NCBI GenBank assembly: GCA_039795165.1
Contig: JBDKER010000019.1
Coordinates: 19,443-83,442, forward strand
Direction: 5' to 3'
Length of the DNA: 64,000 nucleotides
Source of the DNA: V1-33 sp039795165
GTDB lineage: Bacteria > Verrucomicrobiota > Verrucomicrobiia > Verrucomicrobiales > V1-33
Shown piece by piece: positions 54,201 to 61,132 of the stretch (positions are counted from its first letter, which is position 1; each line of letters begins with the position of its first letter). The notes below the pieces were generated by a model. The model saw only the letters and a list, made by a program, of their open reading frames with translations, was not told where the DNA came from and made no database searches. The translations under genes and the position numbers were made by a program.

Positions 54201-55723
54201 CGGTTGCCATCGGGGCTCACCAGAATGAGTCCATAAAACGAGTAAGTCCCGTGATACGGTGATTCCGCGATTTCCCCGATCTTGCCATCGGTTCCGATGA
54301 CTTCGTACATGAGGTCGTTCGGCGAAATTCCATCGCGGTAGTGATAGAGGCGGCGCCTCACGGGGTCCCAGCGCTTGTAGGCTCCATTGTAGCTTCCCAC
54401 CGTGTCGTTGAGGAGGGCTCCATCCTTCGAATGCACCAGCAGACGTCCGCCGCGCGTGCTGTAGAGCATGTCATCAGCTGCCGCCATCCCGTCGCCATCG
54501 CCCCCGAGATTCACAAACAGACTCTCCACCGGTGGATCGACCGACAACTCCATCTTCCGTACGACCGACGGCGTCAGCCAATCGAGCAGGTAAACGCGGT
54601 CGAGTGGCGCACTGTACGAAACAACGGACGCTTCGGTCGGCAGCATCAGAGTCGGCCGGTACGAACGCGCATCCGTTGACCAGCGGAACATTGCCCCATT
54701 TCCCTTGCTCAGCAGATGCACCACATTCCGCTTGTCGATGAAGGCATCGTCGACCGTGAACGGCAGGCCGGTTGGATCAATGGTGCCGTCCCCGGGATCG
54801 GGCGCATTGAGTGCGCCCAGCGGAACGATCTCCACGTTCGGCTGTCCCGCTGTCGAGCGGAACACGAAGACATTGCCACCGGCCACGGCAAGCTTTTCAC
54901 CAGCCCCCGCAAGGGTCGTGCGCCCGGCTTCCGTCAGGCTGTTCCGGAAGGCAATGAGCGCCCCGCTGCGCAGTACAATCGGGACGTCGCCATTCCAGAC
55001 CACGTCATCGACAGCCCCGCCGAACGATCCCGCATACGTGAGCGATCCGGTGGTGTAGACGGTCCCGCTGGTATCCACGACGCGGCGTTCATCGGGAAAC
55101 ACAAAGGTGCGGCTCGCTCCCGGGTAATTGCCATGGTAACGGCTTCCCCACGGACCGGAAATGATGCCGGCATCGGTGTAGCTCGCGCTGACAATGTCTG
55201 ACGGCGAAATTCCCGAAGTCCGCCCGAAGAGCCGGTTAATCCCCGGCGCGTAAGACGCCCCGTAGATCGAATCGACATACACTTCGCGTGAATTAAGCTG
55301 CGCCCCGCTCGCCCGGCTGAACGTGGTGATTCTTGCGTAGAGCCCGGAGGAATGCGTCGCAATGATGAGGGAGCCATCAAGGAAAACCCGGTCGACCGCG
55401 GAACTGGCGACGCCGGACGCCTGCTCTCCGCTCCAACCGGCTCCGTAGCGGTAAAGATTCGTTCCGTAGGCCACCACATTGATGGATCCATCGCCGGCGA
55501 AGGCGGTCGCCCCGCTGCGCGGCAAGGTGACACTGAGAAGCCATTGCCTCGTCGTCAGATTGTACCGCCGCACCGTGTTTCCATAAAGAAACCGCATCTC
55601 GTCGCCGACCTGGATGGCCTGCACCCACGGCGTCTGCGACCAACCGTGAAGCAGCGGCAGCCACAGGGCCAGCAGCAGGAGCCAGAATGGTTTCCGGGGG
55701 AATGGGAATGAATGCGTACGCAT
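45299..55723 (-). CDS. Giant secreted modular protein (propellers, FnIII, Ig, cadherin-like repeats)
   Basis: 3474 residues. A Sec signal (KPFWLLLLALWLPLLHGWSQ) is followed by three copies of one large module: a propeller-like domain of about 590 residues plus three fibronectin type III domains (about 30-894, 898-1764 and the third propeller 1768-2350 without FnIII). Then come an Ig-like domain (2355-2440, APLQYRWFRDGKEITGATG), another propeller-like part (2441-2700), a cadherin-like set (2720-2893), three near-identical 96-residue cadherin-like repeats (2894-3181, VNPVNDAPTGSLPPVTIDED) and a C-terminal tail ending RFYRVRKMP. DxD-type acidic pairs suggest calcium binding. No catalytic domain, sortase motif or PEP-CTERM is seen. 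It is probably a surface or secreted adhesin or scaffold. Expression start is uncertain beyond the signal; there are no frameshifts. Confidence 0.9.
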   Translation of the reverse strand: MRTHSFPFPRKPFWLLLLALWLPLLHGWSQTPWVQAIQVGDEMRFLYGNTVRRYNLTTRQWLLSVTLPRSGATAFAGDGSINVVAYGTNLYRYGAGWSGEQASGVASSAVDRVFLDGSLIIATHSSGLYARITTFSRASGAQLNSREVYVDSIYGASYAPGINRLFGRTSGISPSDIVSASYTDAGIISGPWGSRYHGNYPGASRTFVFPDERRVVDTSGTVYTTGSLTYAGSFGGAVDDVVWNGDVPIVLRSGALIAFRNSLTEAGRTTLAGAGEKLAVAGGNVFVFRSTAGQPNVEIVPLGALNAPDPGDGTIDPTGLPFTVDDAFIDKRNVVHLLSKGNGAMFRWSTDARSYRPTLMLPTEASVVSYSAPLDRVYLLDWLTPSVVRKMELSVDPPVESLFVNLGGDGDGMAAADDMLYSTRGGRLLVHSKDGALLNDTVGSYNGAYKRWDPVRRRLYHYRDGISPNDLMYEVIGTDGKIGEIAESPYHGTYSFYGLILVSPDGNRIITGAGDVFNATGLTWIKSLGTTPTDGAWKGTTLVTIQKNGTLTSLQNWTGSNLTTGGITRQYAGLPLRIFALPTGYVVVTSVDGVPQYRLLDDALNTVYQSALKPVAPGTPVLTARMVDSISFQWADQSDNEEKFRIEYRVAGSGSAWTTGLELPAGSTSATQSGLSAGVEYEFRVLAIVETISSDPSAVLTARTLISADEPVGAPYNLAVTRVYATSVTINWTDNANNETGFRILRSLTPTGTETVRTVGAGVTNFTDSGLTANTTYYYRVQVFNGAILGDISPQIELRTLSANGTPAAPTGVTVSEITANSVRLTWTDNSLNEDSFLIDRSANPVTTWSNVGTVGFNVRTYVVTGLTPNTGYSFRVRAGNTSGSVASATVTTKTLPQGGEFLEMAMRHGNVYYLAFNGPNRIERYDLEAKVSMPLIPLEGTVTSLWVDDGGIFVAEGRKVVRYGLDGTGRQTLMEMPGTVTLMYATDTVLVSRSTGTGWATNRKTTGAPLSTFSISTNLRGLSYDPMLKRAFARNEGVSPSDILYLDVRDDGQLAGGNDSAYHGNYPSASRTFVPPGGGRVFDDAGTIYSTDGLLYLGTVGSAFKDMAFRGPDVPVVLRGTRLHGYSRTMQEMGSVALTSAEPVRVAVQGNQATVFAKDGVSSTGYRIETVALTAIGAGDPAVPIEPRGLPYTADEIVRTDDGVLWILSRSNLCLFRWSLTDRDYLATVPLLGAPNRIAYSPLNQRLYLGYGSSRIRMIDTKAENPAEVDFASFEGPVTGLAAAGTSVFASGGSLNGYTSYNANGAVVTEFTRANIGTEITWDPVRRRVYNLTEGVSPYDIEWRSVSAAGVVQGGGESPYHGNYQWATPIRVRNDGERVAVASGQVLRATDLTVATTLSNAVRDLDWSGNELVSIRLLNGSTQIQRWLGPSLNLGPTTRQLNGTPVRVMTAGTGFLVVTQFDGAPRFVITDADLVPTFLSPVKPTPPGSLTSGARTDQSVTLEWADLSDNETSFRAEYRVSGSGGAWLTGATAAAGATKVTVTGLTHSTLYDFRVVALAGALVADPSAVWTVRTLDVPDQPIGEPYNLFASRVSHNSITISWKDNANNETGFRVLRRTTPTGTDTVFPVGPNTTSYTSSGLTANSQYFFRVQVNRGLTLGDMSAQIGVATMSFASVPTAPTLLTATELSSERVRLSWRDNSTNEDSFVLERLSGGTWTTLQTLPFNTTTATVTTLEPGIDHTLRIRAINATGSTESNSITVKPPALGGVFLDLAHRSGNVQYFAFNGPFRIERYDLSTRQWLTPVAMQGAAVALWVDDFGIYAAEDRDLVRWNLDGSGRQLITSRAVQISSIFTTGEVLGIYDGTVRTYNRRTGVALSSFSVNTGFSGPSVHPLNGRVFYRGPGSSAATVHFFDLAPDGTQRASGSGPAFGGFANAFFTWTFPDGTRVIDESGTMYGARSLSYVNRLSGNGFTDVTFRGGDLPIVLRGGQVVSFRNNMIQNGAVTLAATQPRRLAVSGSDVLVFAASGSSPNGMVIEVVPFAQLFVPEPGQPVDPVGLPYDPYDVFVDRDGALRVVSREHLSLFRWSPTERKYTGSQLLGTVPNWLAYDAANDRLHFSDGGRDIWKFPLTSAAPEPFVSLPAQVLGLATAGEFLFGVDPTSPWVTHYVYNAAGEKVASRDWNYRSDEYTWDPVRRRMYFYRDQSPSDLHFETIGSDGKIGTVGETPYHGGYDFSGPIRVSEDGALVMMGSGTVFRSSDMVAVRELGTRAVDMRWQGGQLITLENSEIQEVTRVQRWSASWVREAAVTVSGAPWRILPGPDGGFVVVTKQTAGAPRFHVLSAGLEVLSDSETAQLRVVRAPVSQRVDFGGDAVMEVQALGKAPLQYRWFRDGKEITGATGSRLRITRAGSLAAGTYEVRISDGTSQLTAGNIQLAVGPIAQPLFAPGSALLSGAGVIREYADPASAAVRQTITVERTLGTPFNATARIAGVTTDRLGRLHVLNHDYNNGSTQVHLSTYDPGLQRWQHVPLPGIRSVSNWSEGDLCMAGDWAVMNRGRFHALSGEWRPFSGDWMPSRVAMGPGGAIFGMSSDGIVRAFSESTETWGSDVTLASGAPHQAFAVGRDGKFYTFGQNAFRSFETDGKAIRALTPPNTLNVQNLAVGGILGQQITAGHGNATSFSLTQAALLSESRTSAQNSTTLPGYFTAWTSPVLQPLPAFVESGVPPATEDIAWSWKPEVTHPDPDAVLTVEALSLPGWMTFANGVLSGTAAQADTGSAPVQLRVSDNSGRQTTWSLTVPVIEVNDNPVAAAPVALVRDEDAADEEIDLRPLVIDEETASLAWSLVSNAGNVVAADIAGDRLRVRYLPNANGEARLTVRGTDAGGLSADALIVITVNPVNDAPTGSLPPVTIDEDAPAFRIDLTQFFADIESPDAALTFTAVSSRPEVVAVSVAGGQLDLVPQQNANGVLTVTVRCADPEGLFVDAPFTLTVNPVNDVPTGSLPPVTIDEDAPAFRIDLTQFFADIESPDAALTFTAVSSRPEVVAVSVAGGQLDLVPQQNANGVLTVTVRCADPEGLFVDAPFTLTVNPVNDAPTGSLPPVTIDEDAPAFRIDLTQFFADIESPDAALTFTAVSSRPDVVAVSVAGGQLDLVPQRNANGVLTVTVRCADPEGLFVDAPFTLTVNPVNDVPVFSTVPPDVSAGAAGSDAVIDFAPYVFDPDAGEVLTWRVLGITNPDIFRELSFDAAGRLTIRYTPYVSGTSLVAVEVSDRDGTSSRSTFTVVLPDLPPPAITQQSALTLNRQTGLWEQQVTVRNDGQRAIGGFEIRVNGLPSGVELYNASDCLGTQPCAGHYQPVAPGASVSLVLEYYSADRRPVSAPQLSTVPTLPLDHHGDGTGLAIDRLEALPGGALLLEFPADPGALYQVQYSRDGRTWTNSLVRIRAAGTRVQWIDQGAPRTLSHPKTDAFRFYRVRKMP
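46181..47044. repeat. Three tandem near-identical 288-bp repeats inside the giant gene
   Basis: Copies at 47044-46757, 46756-46469 and 46468-46181 (minus-strand order) have exactly the same length and differ at only a few bases. They encode residues 2894-3181, one cadherin-like domain each. Substitutions seen are mostly single bases, such as Ala/Val after VNPVND and Glu/Asp in SSRPEVV. The DNA-level identity marks recent duplication or gene conversion. Confidence 0.95.
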
Positions 55724-55835
55724 GGGCGGAGAAAAGAGGCAGTCGCCTGATTCTCTGCGGTTCCGCCACCCCGCACAATCCGATTTCAGAACGATTTCAT
55801 TGAAGCACGTCCACTCCCGCGGGGCAGCCTCGGGC

Positions 55836-55858
55836 TTGACAATCTGCTCACTGTGTCA
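55836..55858 (+). promoter_or_regulatory. -35 element and inverted repeat upstream of the ThuA-cytochrome gene
   Basis: A perfect TTGACA (55836-55841) lies 53 bp before the start codon. It overlaps an inverted repeat TGACA-N12-TGTCA (55837-55858). The -10 is poorly defined, so this is a weak promoter/operator candidate. Confidence 0.33.
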
Positions 55859-55893
55859 GCCTGTACGGCTTAACTTTCCGGACTCCATTCTCC

Positions 55894-58800
55894 ATGACTG
55901 CCCGACTCATTTCTCTGTTTCTCGCTGGTACGGCGCTTGCGGCGTCGGCTGCCGACCCTCTCAAGGTGCTCTACATCACGGGAGGATGCTGTCACGACTA
56001 CCCGGCGCAGGCCGACCTCATTCCCCAGGGGGTGGAGGAACGGGCGAACGTGAAGTTCACGGTCTTCCTTGATCCGAATACCTCGACGGCTTCGAAGATG
56101 AAGATCTACGAGAATCCAGAGTGGGCGGCTCCCTACGACGTGATCATTCACAACGAATGCTACGCTGACGTGAAGGATCCGGCGTGGACGCAGCGGATTC
56201 TGAAGCCGCACAAGGAAGGCAAGCCGGGCGTGGTCATTCATTGCGCCATGCATTGCTACCGGGACGGCACGGACGAATGGTTCCGTTTCTGCGGGGTCAC
56301 CTCGCACCGGCACGGGGCGCATTACCCTCACGAAGTCCGCAATACCAATGCCCTTCATCCGATCATGAAGGGCTGGGGCCCCGCATGGGCCAACCCAGCC
56401 GGTGAACTCTACTGGATCGAAAAGGTCTGGCCCGACACCACCATCCTCGGCGAAGCCAAAAACCAGGAAAACGGCAAGGCGGAACCCTGCGTCTGGACCA
56501 GCAATTACCTCGGCAAAACCCGCGTCTTCGGAACCACCCTCGGCCATCACAACGAAACCGTGAACGATGGCAGATTCCTCGACCTGCTCGCCCGCGGCAT
56601 CGTCTGGGCAGCCGGAAAGGAAACGGAGGACTACCTCCGCAAGGCAGAACCAAAGCGCGTCCCCGTCAATCTCGCAAAAGGCAAGCCGGCCAAGGCGTCG
56701 TCGGAGGAAGGCGACAAGAATAATCTGGCAGCCAATGCCTTCGATGGCAATGCCGCCACCCGCTGGTGCGCCAGTGGCCCGCAGAAGGGCGAATGGCTCG
56801 AGGTCGATCTCGGCAAAGCGCAGAGCATCACCGGAGCCCGCCTCGCATGGGAAGGATCGCACGCTTCCTATCAGTTCAAACTGGAAGGTTCGGCCGACGG
56901 CAAGGCATGGCAGCTTCTGCACGATGCCTCCGGCAATCCCCTCAAGAGCCCCAATGAACTGAGCTGCAAGGCAGACGGCATCCGCTTCGTCCGCGTCACC
57001 TTCCTCGGTACCGACGCCGGTGGCTGGGCCAGCCTCTGGGAAATGGCGATCCATGGCACGGAAACGGAAGTCGTTTCTCCGGCCAACTCTGCCCCGGACG
57101 ATGCGCCCGTGCTTTCGGATGTGAAGGTTCCGGCGGGCTTCGATGTCAATGTCTTCGCAACGCCGCCGGCTGCCAACTACCCGGTCTATGTGACGGCGGC
57201 CCCGGACGGAACGCTGTTTGTTTCCTGCGACAAGAATGGTTCGCTCGACCGCAATCCCCTGCGGGGTTCGGTGGTGCGCCTGCGCGACACGGACGGCGAC
57301 GGCCGCGCCGACCAATCGAATCTCTTCGTGCCCGATGTCGACAGCCCGCGCGGAGCAGTCTGGGATCACGACCGCCTCTACCTTGTCCACCCGCCGCACC
57401 TGAGCGCCTTCATTGACCACAATGGCGACGGCGTCAGCGATGAACAGAAGATCCTCGTGAAGAATATTGCGTTCGGATTCAAGGACCGCCCGGCGGACCA
57501 CACCACGAACGGTCTCACGCTCGGAATCGATGGCTGGCTCTACGTGGCGGTCGGCGATTTCGGCTTCATGGAAGCGGAGGGCGCGGATGGCACGAAGCTC
57601 GGATTCCGGCATGGCGGCATTGTGCGTGTCCGTCCGGATGGCTCCGGCCTCCAGATCTACACGACCGGAACGCGCAACATCCTCGATGTCGCTCTGAGCC
57701 CGCTGCTCGATGGATTCTGCCGCGACAACACCAATGACGGCGGGGGCTGGGACATGCGCTTCCACCACTTCACAGGCCTCGAGGACCATGGCTACCCGCG
57801 GCTCTACATGAACTTCCCGGACGAACACATCAAACCGCTCGCGGAATACGGCGGTGGCTCGGGCTGCGGTGGCGCATGGCTCGACGAACCAGGCTTCCCG
57901 GAACCATACCGCAACATCCCGCTCACCTGCGACTGGGGCCGCAGCTTCACCTACAGCCACCACGTCACTGCCAGCGGAGCCACCTTCAAGGACGACGTCC
58001 GCGAATTCATCGGCATGACCCGTGTCACGGACGTCGATCCCGATGCCATGAGCCGAATCTACGCCGCCAGCTGGCGCGGTGCTTCCTTCAATTACAGTGG
58101 CGAGAACGTAGGCTATGTGGTCACGGTCAAACCAAAGGACTACACGCCGGATCCCCTGCCGGATTTCGCAAAGGCGAGCGACCGCGAACTGGTGGGCCTG
58201 CTGGCCAGCCCGAGTGCCCGCCGCCGCCTTGAAGCGCAGCGCACCCTCCTCCGCCGCGGACTCAGCCCGGAGGCACAGAAGGAAATTGTCACGCTCATCG
58301 ATACGACCCCTTCCCTGCCTGCCGCAGTCGCTGCCCTCTTCACAGCCACGCAATCCGGCGGTGCCTTCGCAAAGTCTGTCGTTTCCCAGACCCTGAGCGC
58401 GCGCTTTGCCAAAACCCTGCGCCCGTTCACGATCCGAGCGATGGCGGACCGTGACAAATCGCTCGCTTTCACGGGCGACCTCAAGACGGCCCTTCATGAG
58501 GAACTTCCACGCACCCGCCTGGAAGCCCTCGTGGCGGCGGCCCGGCTCGGCGATCTTTCCCTCGCGGGCGACGCCGCGGCTTCGCTTGGCCATCCGGACC
58601 CCGTGATCGCCCACACGGCCTTCCGCGCTCTCGCGGAAATGAAGGGAGCAGACGCCTGCTTCGCCGTGGTCGATGCCACGGATGCTTCCTATGACCAACG
58701 GAAGGGAGCGCTCTTCGCGCTCATGCGCATGCACGAACCTGCGGTCGTCGACGGCCTGATCGCCCGTGCGGAAAAAGAGAAAGATTCGGCCCGCCTCCGT

Positions 58801-60135
58801 GGGCTGCTGGGGGCGCTGGCCCGCCTCCACTTCAAGGAAGGTCCATGGAAGGGCGATTCGTGGGGCACGCGGCCGGACACCCGCGGTCCGTATTACCAGC
58901 CGGAGAAATGGGAAGCATCCGACCGCATCCTCGCAGCCCTCCAGTCCGCGCTCGGCAAGGCACAGGGCGACGACGCCGCATGGCTGGCCACGGAAATGAC
59001 CCGCAACCGCATCGAGGATTCGTCAGCCGCACGTCAGATGGTGACGCTCGCCGCCACGGACCGGGCGGTCCGTTCGTCGCTCATCAGCCAGCTCGTGAAA
59101 AAGGACGCGGTTCCGCAGGAAGCGATCGCCGTCATCACGAAGGCAGCCACGGAGGAGGAAACGGCCCCTGAGGAACGCGCCAATGCCATCGCCATTCTGA
59201 CCCGGACGGACAATGCGGAAGCATGGCAGTCGCTGCCAGCAGCCCTTGCCCAGTTCCGCGGCCCGGGATCCCGCAAGGACGCGCAGCGCGCGGAACAAGC
59301 CTTCCTCGGAGCCCCGAAACTGGAAAACTTCCACACGTTCTTCGAAACCCTCGCAGCCAAAACTGAAGGCCCCGCCAGCCTCTGGGCGGAAGCCGCCGTC
59401 CTCGCTCTCAGCAGCCGCACCAGCGGTGCCCCGGAATCACGCGAACAAACCGGAAAGTCGCTCGAAGCCGGCTGGACTGAACCGAAGCGCCGCGCCCAGA
59501 TCCTGACGGCGACCGCGGAAATCCAGCACCGCCCGCTGGCCCCCCGCGTCCTCGCTGCCCTCAAGGACACTGATCCCGCCGTCGTGGCAGCCGCCCGCCG
59601 CGCGGTCAAAGCCCTCAAGCTCGACCCGGCGGACGCGGACCTTCCGAAGATTGAATCGATGAAGCCGGAGGAAGTCATCGCAGCGGTCGTGAAGCTGAAG
59701 GGCGACCCGGCCATCGGGGCGCAGATCTTCACGCAGGCGACCTGCCACAACTGCCACACCGTCGCCAAGGACGTTCCCCAGAAGGGTCCGTACCTCGGCA
59801 CCATCGCGGATACCTACCCCCGCGCGGAACTGGCCGAAGCCATCCTCAATCCCAACAAAACGCTCGCCCAGGGCTTCGTCACCAATTTCTTCATCCTCGA
59901 AAAAGGCGACCCCGTCATGGGCTTCGTCGTCCAGGAAAGTGCCAACGAAGTCACCATCCGAAATCAGGCGGGCGCTGAACAGAAAATCGCCACGGCCAAC
60001 ATCAAGGAACGCCAGAAACTCCCGACCAGCCTCATGCCTCCAGGCCTCATGAATCAGCTCACGGTCAAGGATTTCGCCAGCCTCCTCGATTACCTGCAGC
60101 AACTCGCCCGCGAACAGGCGCAGAAGAAGCCGTAG
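55894..60135 (+). CDS. ThuA-discoidin-dehydrogenase-HEAT-cytochrome c fusion protein
   Basis: 1413 residues, secreted (MTARLISLFLAGTALAASAA). The domains in order are: ThuA-like glutamine-amidotransferase fold (about 22-235, LYITGGCCHDYPAQ, PGVVIHCAMHCYRDG); F5/8C discoidin (about 263-387, LAANAFDGNAATRWCASG); a glucose/sorbosone-dehydrogenase-like propeller of the PVC heme-binding type (about 408-747, PRGAVWDHDRLYLVHPPHL); HEAT-like helices (about 760-1250); and a cytochrome c domain with CHNCH at C1284/C1287/H1288. It probably binds a glycan, oxidises it and passes electrons to the heme. The acceptor is unknown. This architecture is characteristic of Planctomycetes and Verrucomicrobia. Confidence 0.9.
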   Translation: MTARLISLFLAGTALAASAADPLKVLYITGGCCHDYPAQADLIPQGVEERANVKFTVFLDPNTSTASKMKIYENPEWAAPYDVIIHNECYADVKDPAWTQRILKPHKEGKPGVVIHCAMHCYRDGTDEWFRFCGVTSHRHGAHYPHEVRNTNALHPIMKGWGPAWANPAGELYWIEKVWPDTTILGEAKNQENGKAEPCVWTSNYLGKTRVFGTTLGHHNETVNDGRFLDLLARGIVWAAGKETEDYLRKAEPKRVPVNLAKGKPAKASSEEGDKNNLAANAFDGNAATRWCASGPQKGEWLEVDLGKAQSITGARLAWEGSHASYQFKLEGSADGKAWQLLHDASGNPLKSPNELSCKADGIRFVRVTFLGTDAGGWASLWEMAIHGTETEVVSPANSAPDDAPVLSDVKVPAGFDVNVFATPPAANYPVYVTAAPDGTLFVSCDKNGSLDRNPLRGSVVRLRDTDGDGRADQSNLFVPDVDSPRGAVWDHDRLYLVHPPHLSAFIDHNGDGVSDEQKILVKNIAFGFKDRPADHTTNGLTLGIDGWLYVAVGDFGFMEAEGADGTKLGFRHGGIVRVRPDGSGLQIYTTGTRNILDVALSPLLDGFCRDNTNDGGGWDMRFHHFTGLEDHGYPRLYMNFPDEHIKPLAEYGGGSGCGGAWLDEPGFPEPYRNIPLTCDWGRSFTYSHHVTASGATFKDDVREFIGMTRVTDVDPDAMSRIYAASWRGASFNYSGENVGYVVTVKPKDYTPDPLPDFAKASDRELVGLLASPSARRRLEAQRTLLRRGLSPEAQKEIVTLIDTTPSLPAAVAALFTATQSGGAFAKSVVSQTLSARFAKTLRPFTIRAMADRDKSLAFTGDLKTALHEELPRTRLEALVAAARLGDLSLAGDAAASLGHPDPVIAHTAFRALAEMKGADACFAVVDATDASYDQRKGALFALMRMHEPAVVDGLIARAEKEKDSARLRGLLGALARLHFKEGPWKGDSWGTRPDTRGPYYQPEKWEASDRILAALQSALGKAQGDDAAWLATEMTRNRIEDSSAARQMVTLAATDRAVRSSLISQLVKKDAVPQEAIAVITKAATEEETAPEERANAIAILTRTDNAEAWQSLPAALAQFRGPGSRKDAQRAEQAFLGAPKLENFHTFFETLAAKTEGPASLWAEAAVLALSSRTSGAPESREQTGKSLEAGWTEPKRRAQILTATAEIQHRPLAPRVLAALKDTDPAVVAAARRAVKALKLDPADADLPKIESMKPEEVIAAVVKLKGDPAIGAQIFTQATCHNCHTVAKDVPQKGPYLGTIADTYPRAELAEAILNPNKTLAQGFVTNFFILEKGDPVMGFVVQESANEVTIRNQAGAEQKIATANIKERQKLPTSLMPPGLMNQLTVKDFASLLDYLQQLAREQAQKKP

Positions 60136-60172
60136 TCGGCCCCGCACTAGGCCTGCGGCAAGGTCCGGGAAT

Positions 60173-61132
60173 TCAAGCCTGCCCGGAGGCGGGCGACCAT
60201 TTCCGCAGCCTTGCCGCGGCGGCCGAGACGCCCCATGCCAGGCCGAACTGCACGCCTCCCGCGAGGGCAATGGCGGCGGAACTGGGGCAGTTGAGCCATG
60301 CCCCGAGATGGATACCGGCCACGCAGGCGGTCACTCCGAAGACAGCCGCCCAGACATGCAGTTTCCGCATGCCATCGGCAAAGAACTGAGCGGTCGCCCC
60401 GGGCAGCACGAGCAGTGCGACCACGAGCAGACCAACGCTCTCGAGCGCCACCACGACCACCACGGAAAGCAGGGCCATGAGTCCGTAATGGACCCAGCCT
60501 GCGGGCAATCCGGCGGCCTTCGCAAAACCGGCATCGAATGAGGTCACGAGCAGCCAGCGCGACGCCGCCCAGAGCAGACCAAGTGTTCCCACCGCAAGCA
60601 GTGCCCCCACGGCGACGGGCACGGGCACGGCTCCCAGCGATCCCCAGACCCAGCGGGTCGGCTCGGCCAGCGGCACATATTCGAGTTCCCCGAAGAGCAC
60701 GCAGTCGGCATCGAGATGCACTTTGCCCGCATAGCGGTTCACCAGAAACATCCCGAGCGCGAACAGGGTCGTGTAGGTGATGCCGGTCGCGGCGTCGCTC
60801 TTCAGGCGGCTGCGCTGCGTGATGAATTCAATGAGCACAGTCGTCACCAGTCCGGCCACCATGGCCCCGGCCATCATCGGGACGGTCCCGAGATCGCGGA
60901 AGATGAGATACGAAACCACGAGGCCAGGCAGGACGCTGTGACTGATGGCATCGCCCGCGAGGGCCATTCTCCGCAGCAGCAGGTAGTTGCCAAGGATGGC
61001 ACAGGGAAGGGCCAGCAGCACGGCCATGAGCAGCATCCACACGGTCGCATCAGCCCAGCGGGTCCATGGTTCCATGAAGACCGTCCGGAAATCGAAGGGC
61101 GGAATCACCAGCGATGCCAGCAGTTCATTCAT
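60173..61132 (-). CDS. Metal ABC transporter permease (second permease, YtgD-like)
   Basis: 319 residues from ATG 61132 (MNELLASLVIPPFDFRTVFM). It has eight to nine hydrophobic helices of the ABC-3 (MntB/ZnuB) family: LLLRRMALAGDAISHSVLPG is the ATPase-contact region, and IGVGLLV-type helices such as ALESVGLLVVALLVLPGATA follow. It overlaps the upstream permease-repressor gene by 8 bp, so it is coupled to it. Being last in the operon fits YtgD of Chlamydia. Two permeases in one operon suggest a heterodimeric channel for Mn2+, Fe2+ or Zn2+. The gene is convergent with the ThuA-cytochrome gene, 37 bp away. Confidence 0.9.
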   Translation of the reverse strand: MNELLASLVIPPFDFRTVFMEPWTRWADATVWMLLMAVLLALPCAILGNYLLLRRMALAGDAISHSVLPGLVVSYLIFRDLGTVPMMAGAMVAGLVTTVLIEFITQRSRLKSDAATGITYTTLFALGMFLVNRYAGKVHLDADCVLFGELEYVPLAEPTRWVWGSLGAVPVPVAVGALLAVGTLGLLWAASRWLLVTSFDAGFAKAAGLPAGWVHYGLMALLSVVVVVALESVGLLVVALLVLPGATAQFFADGMRKLHVWAAVFGVTACVAGIHLGAWLNCPSSAAIALAGGVQFGLAWGVSAAAARLRKWSPASGQA

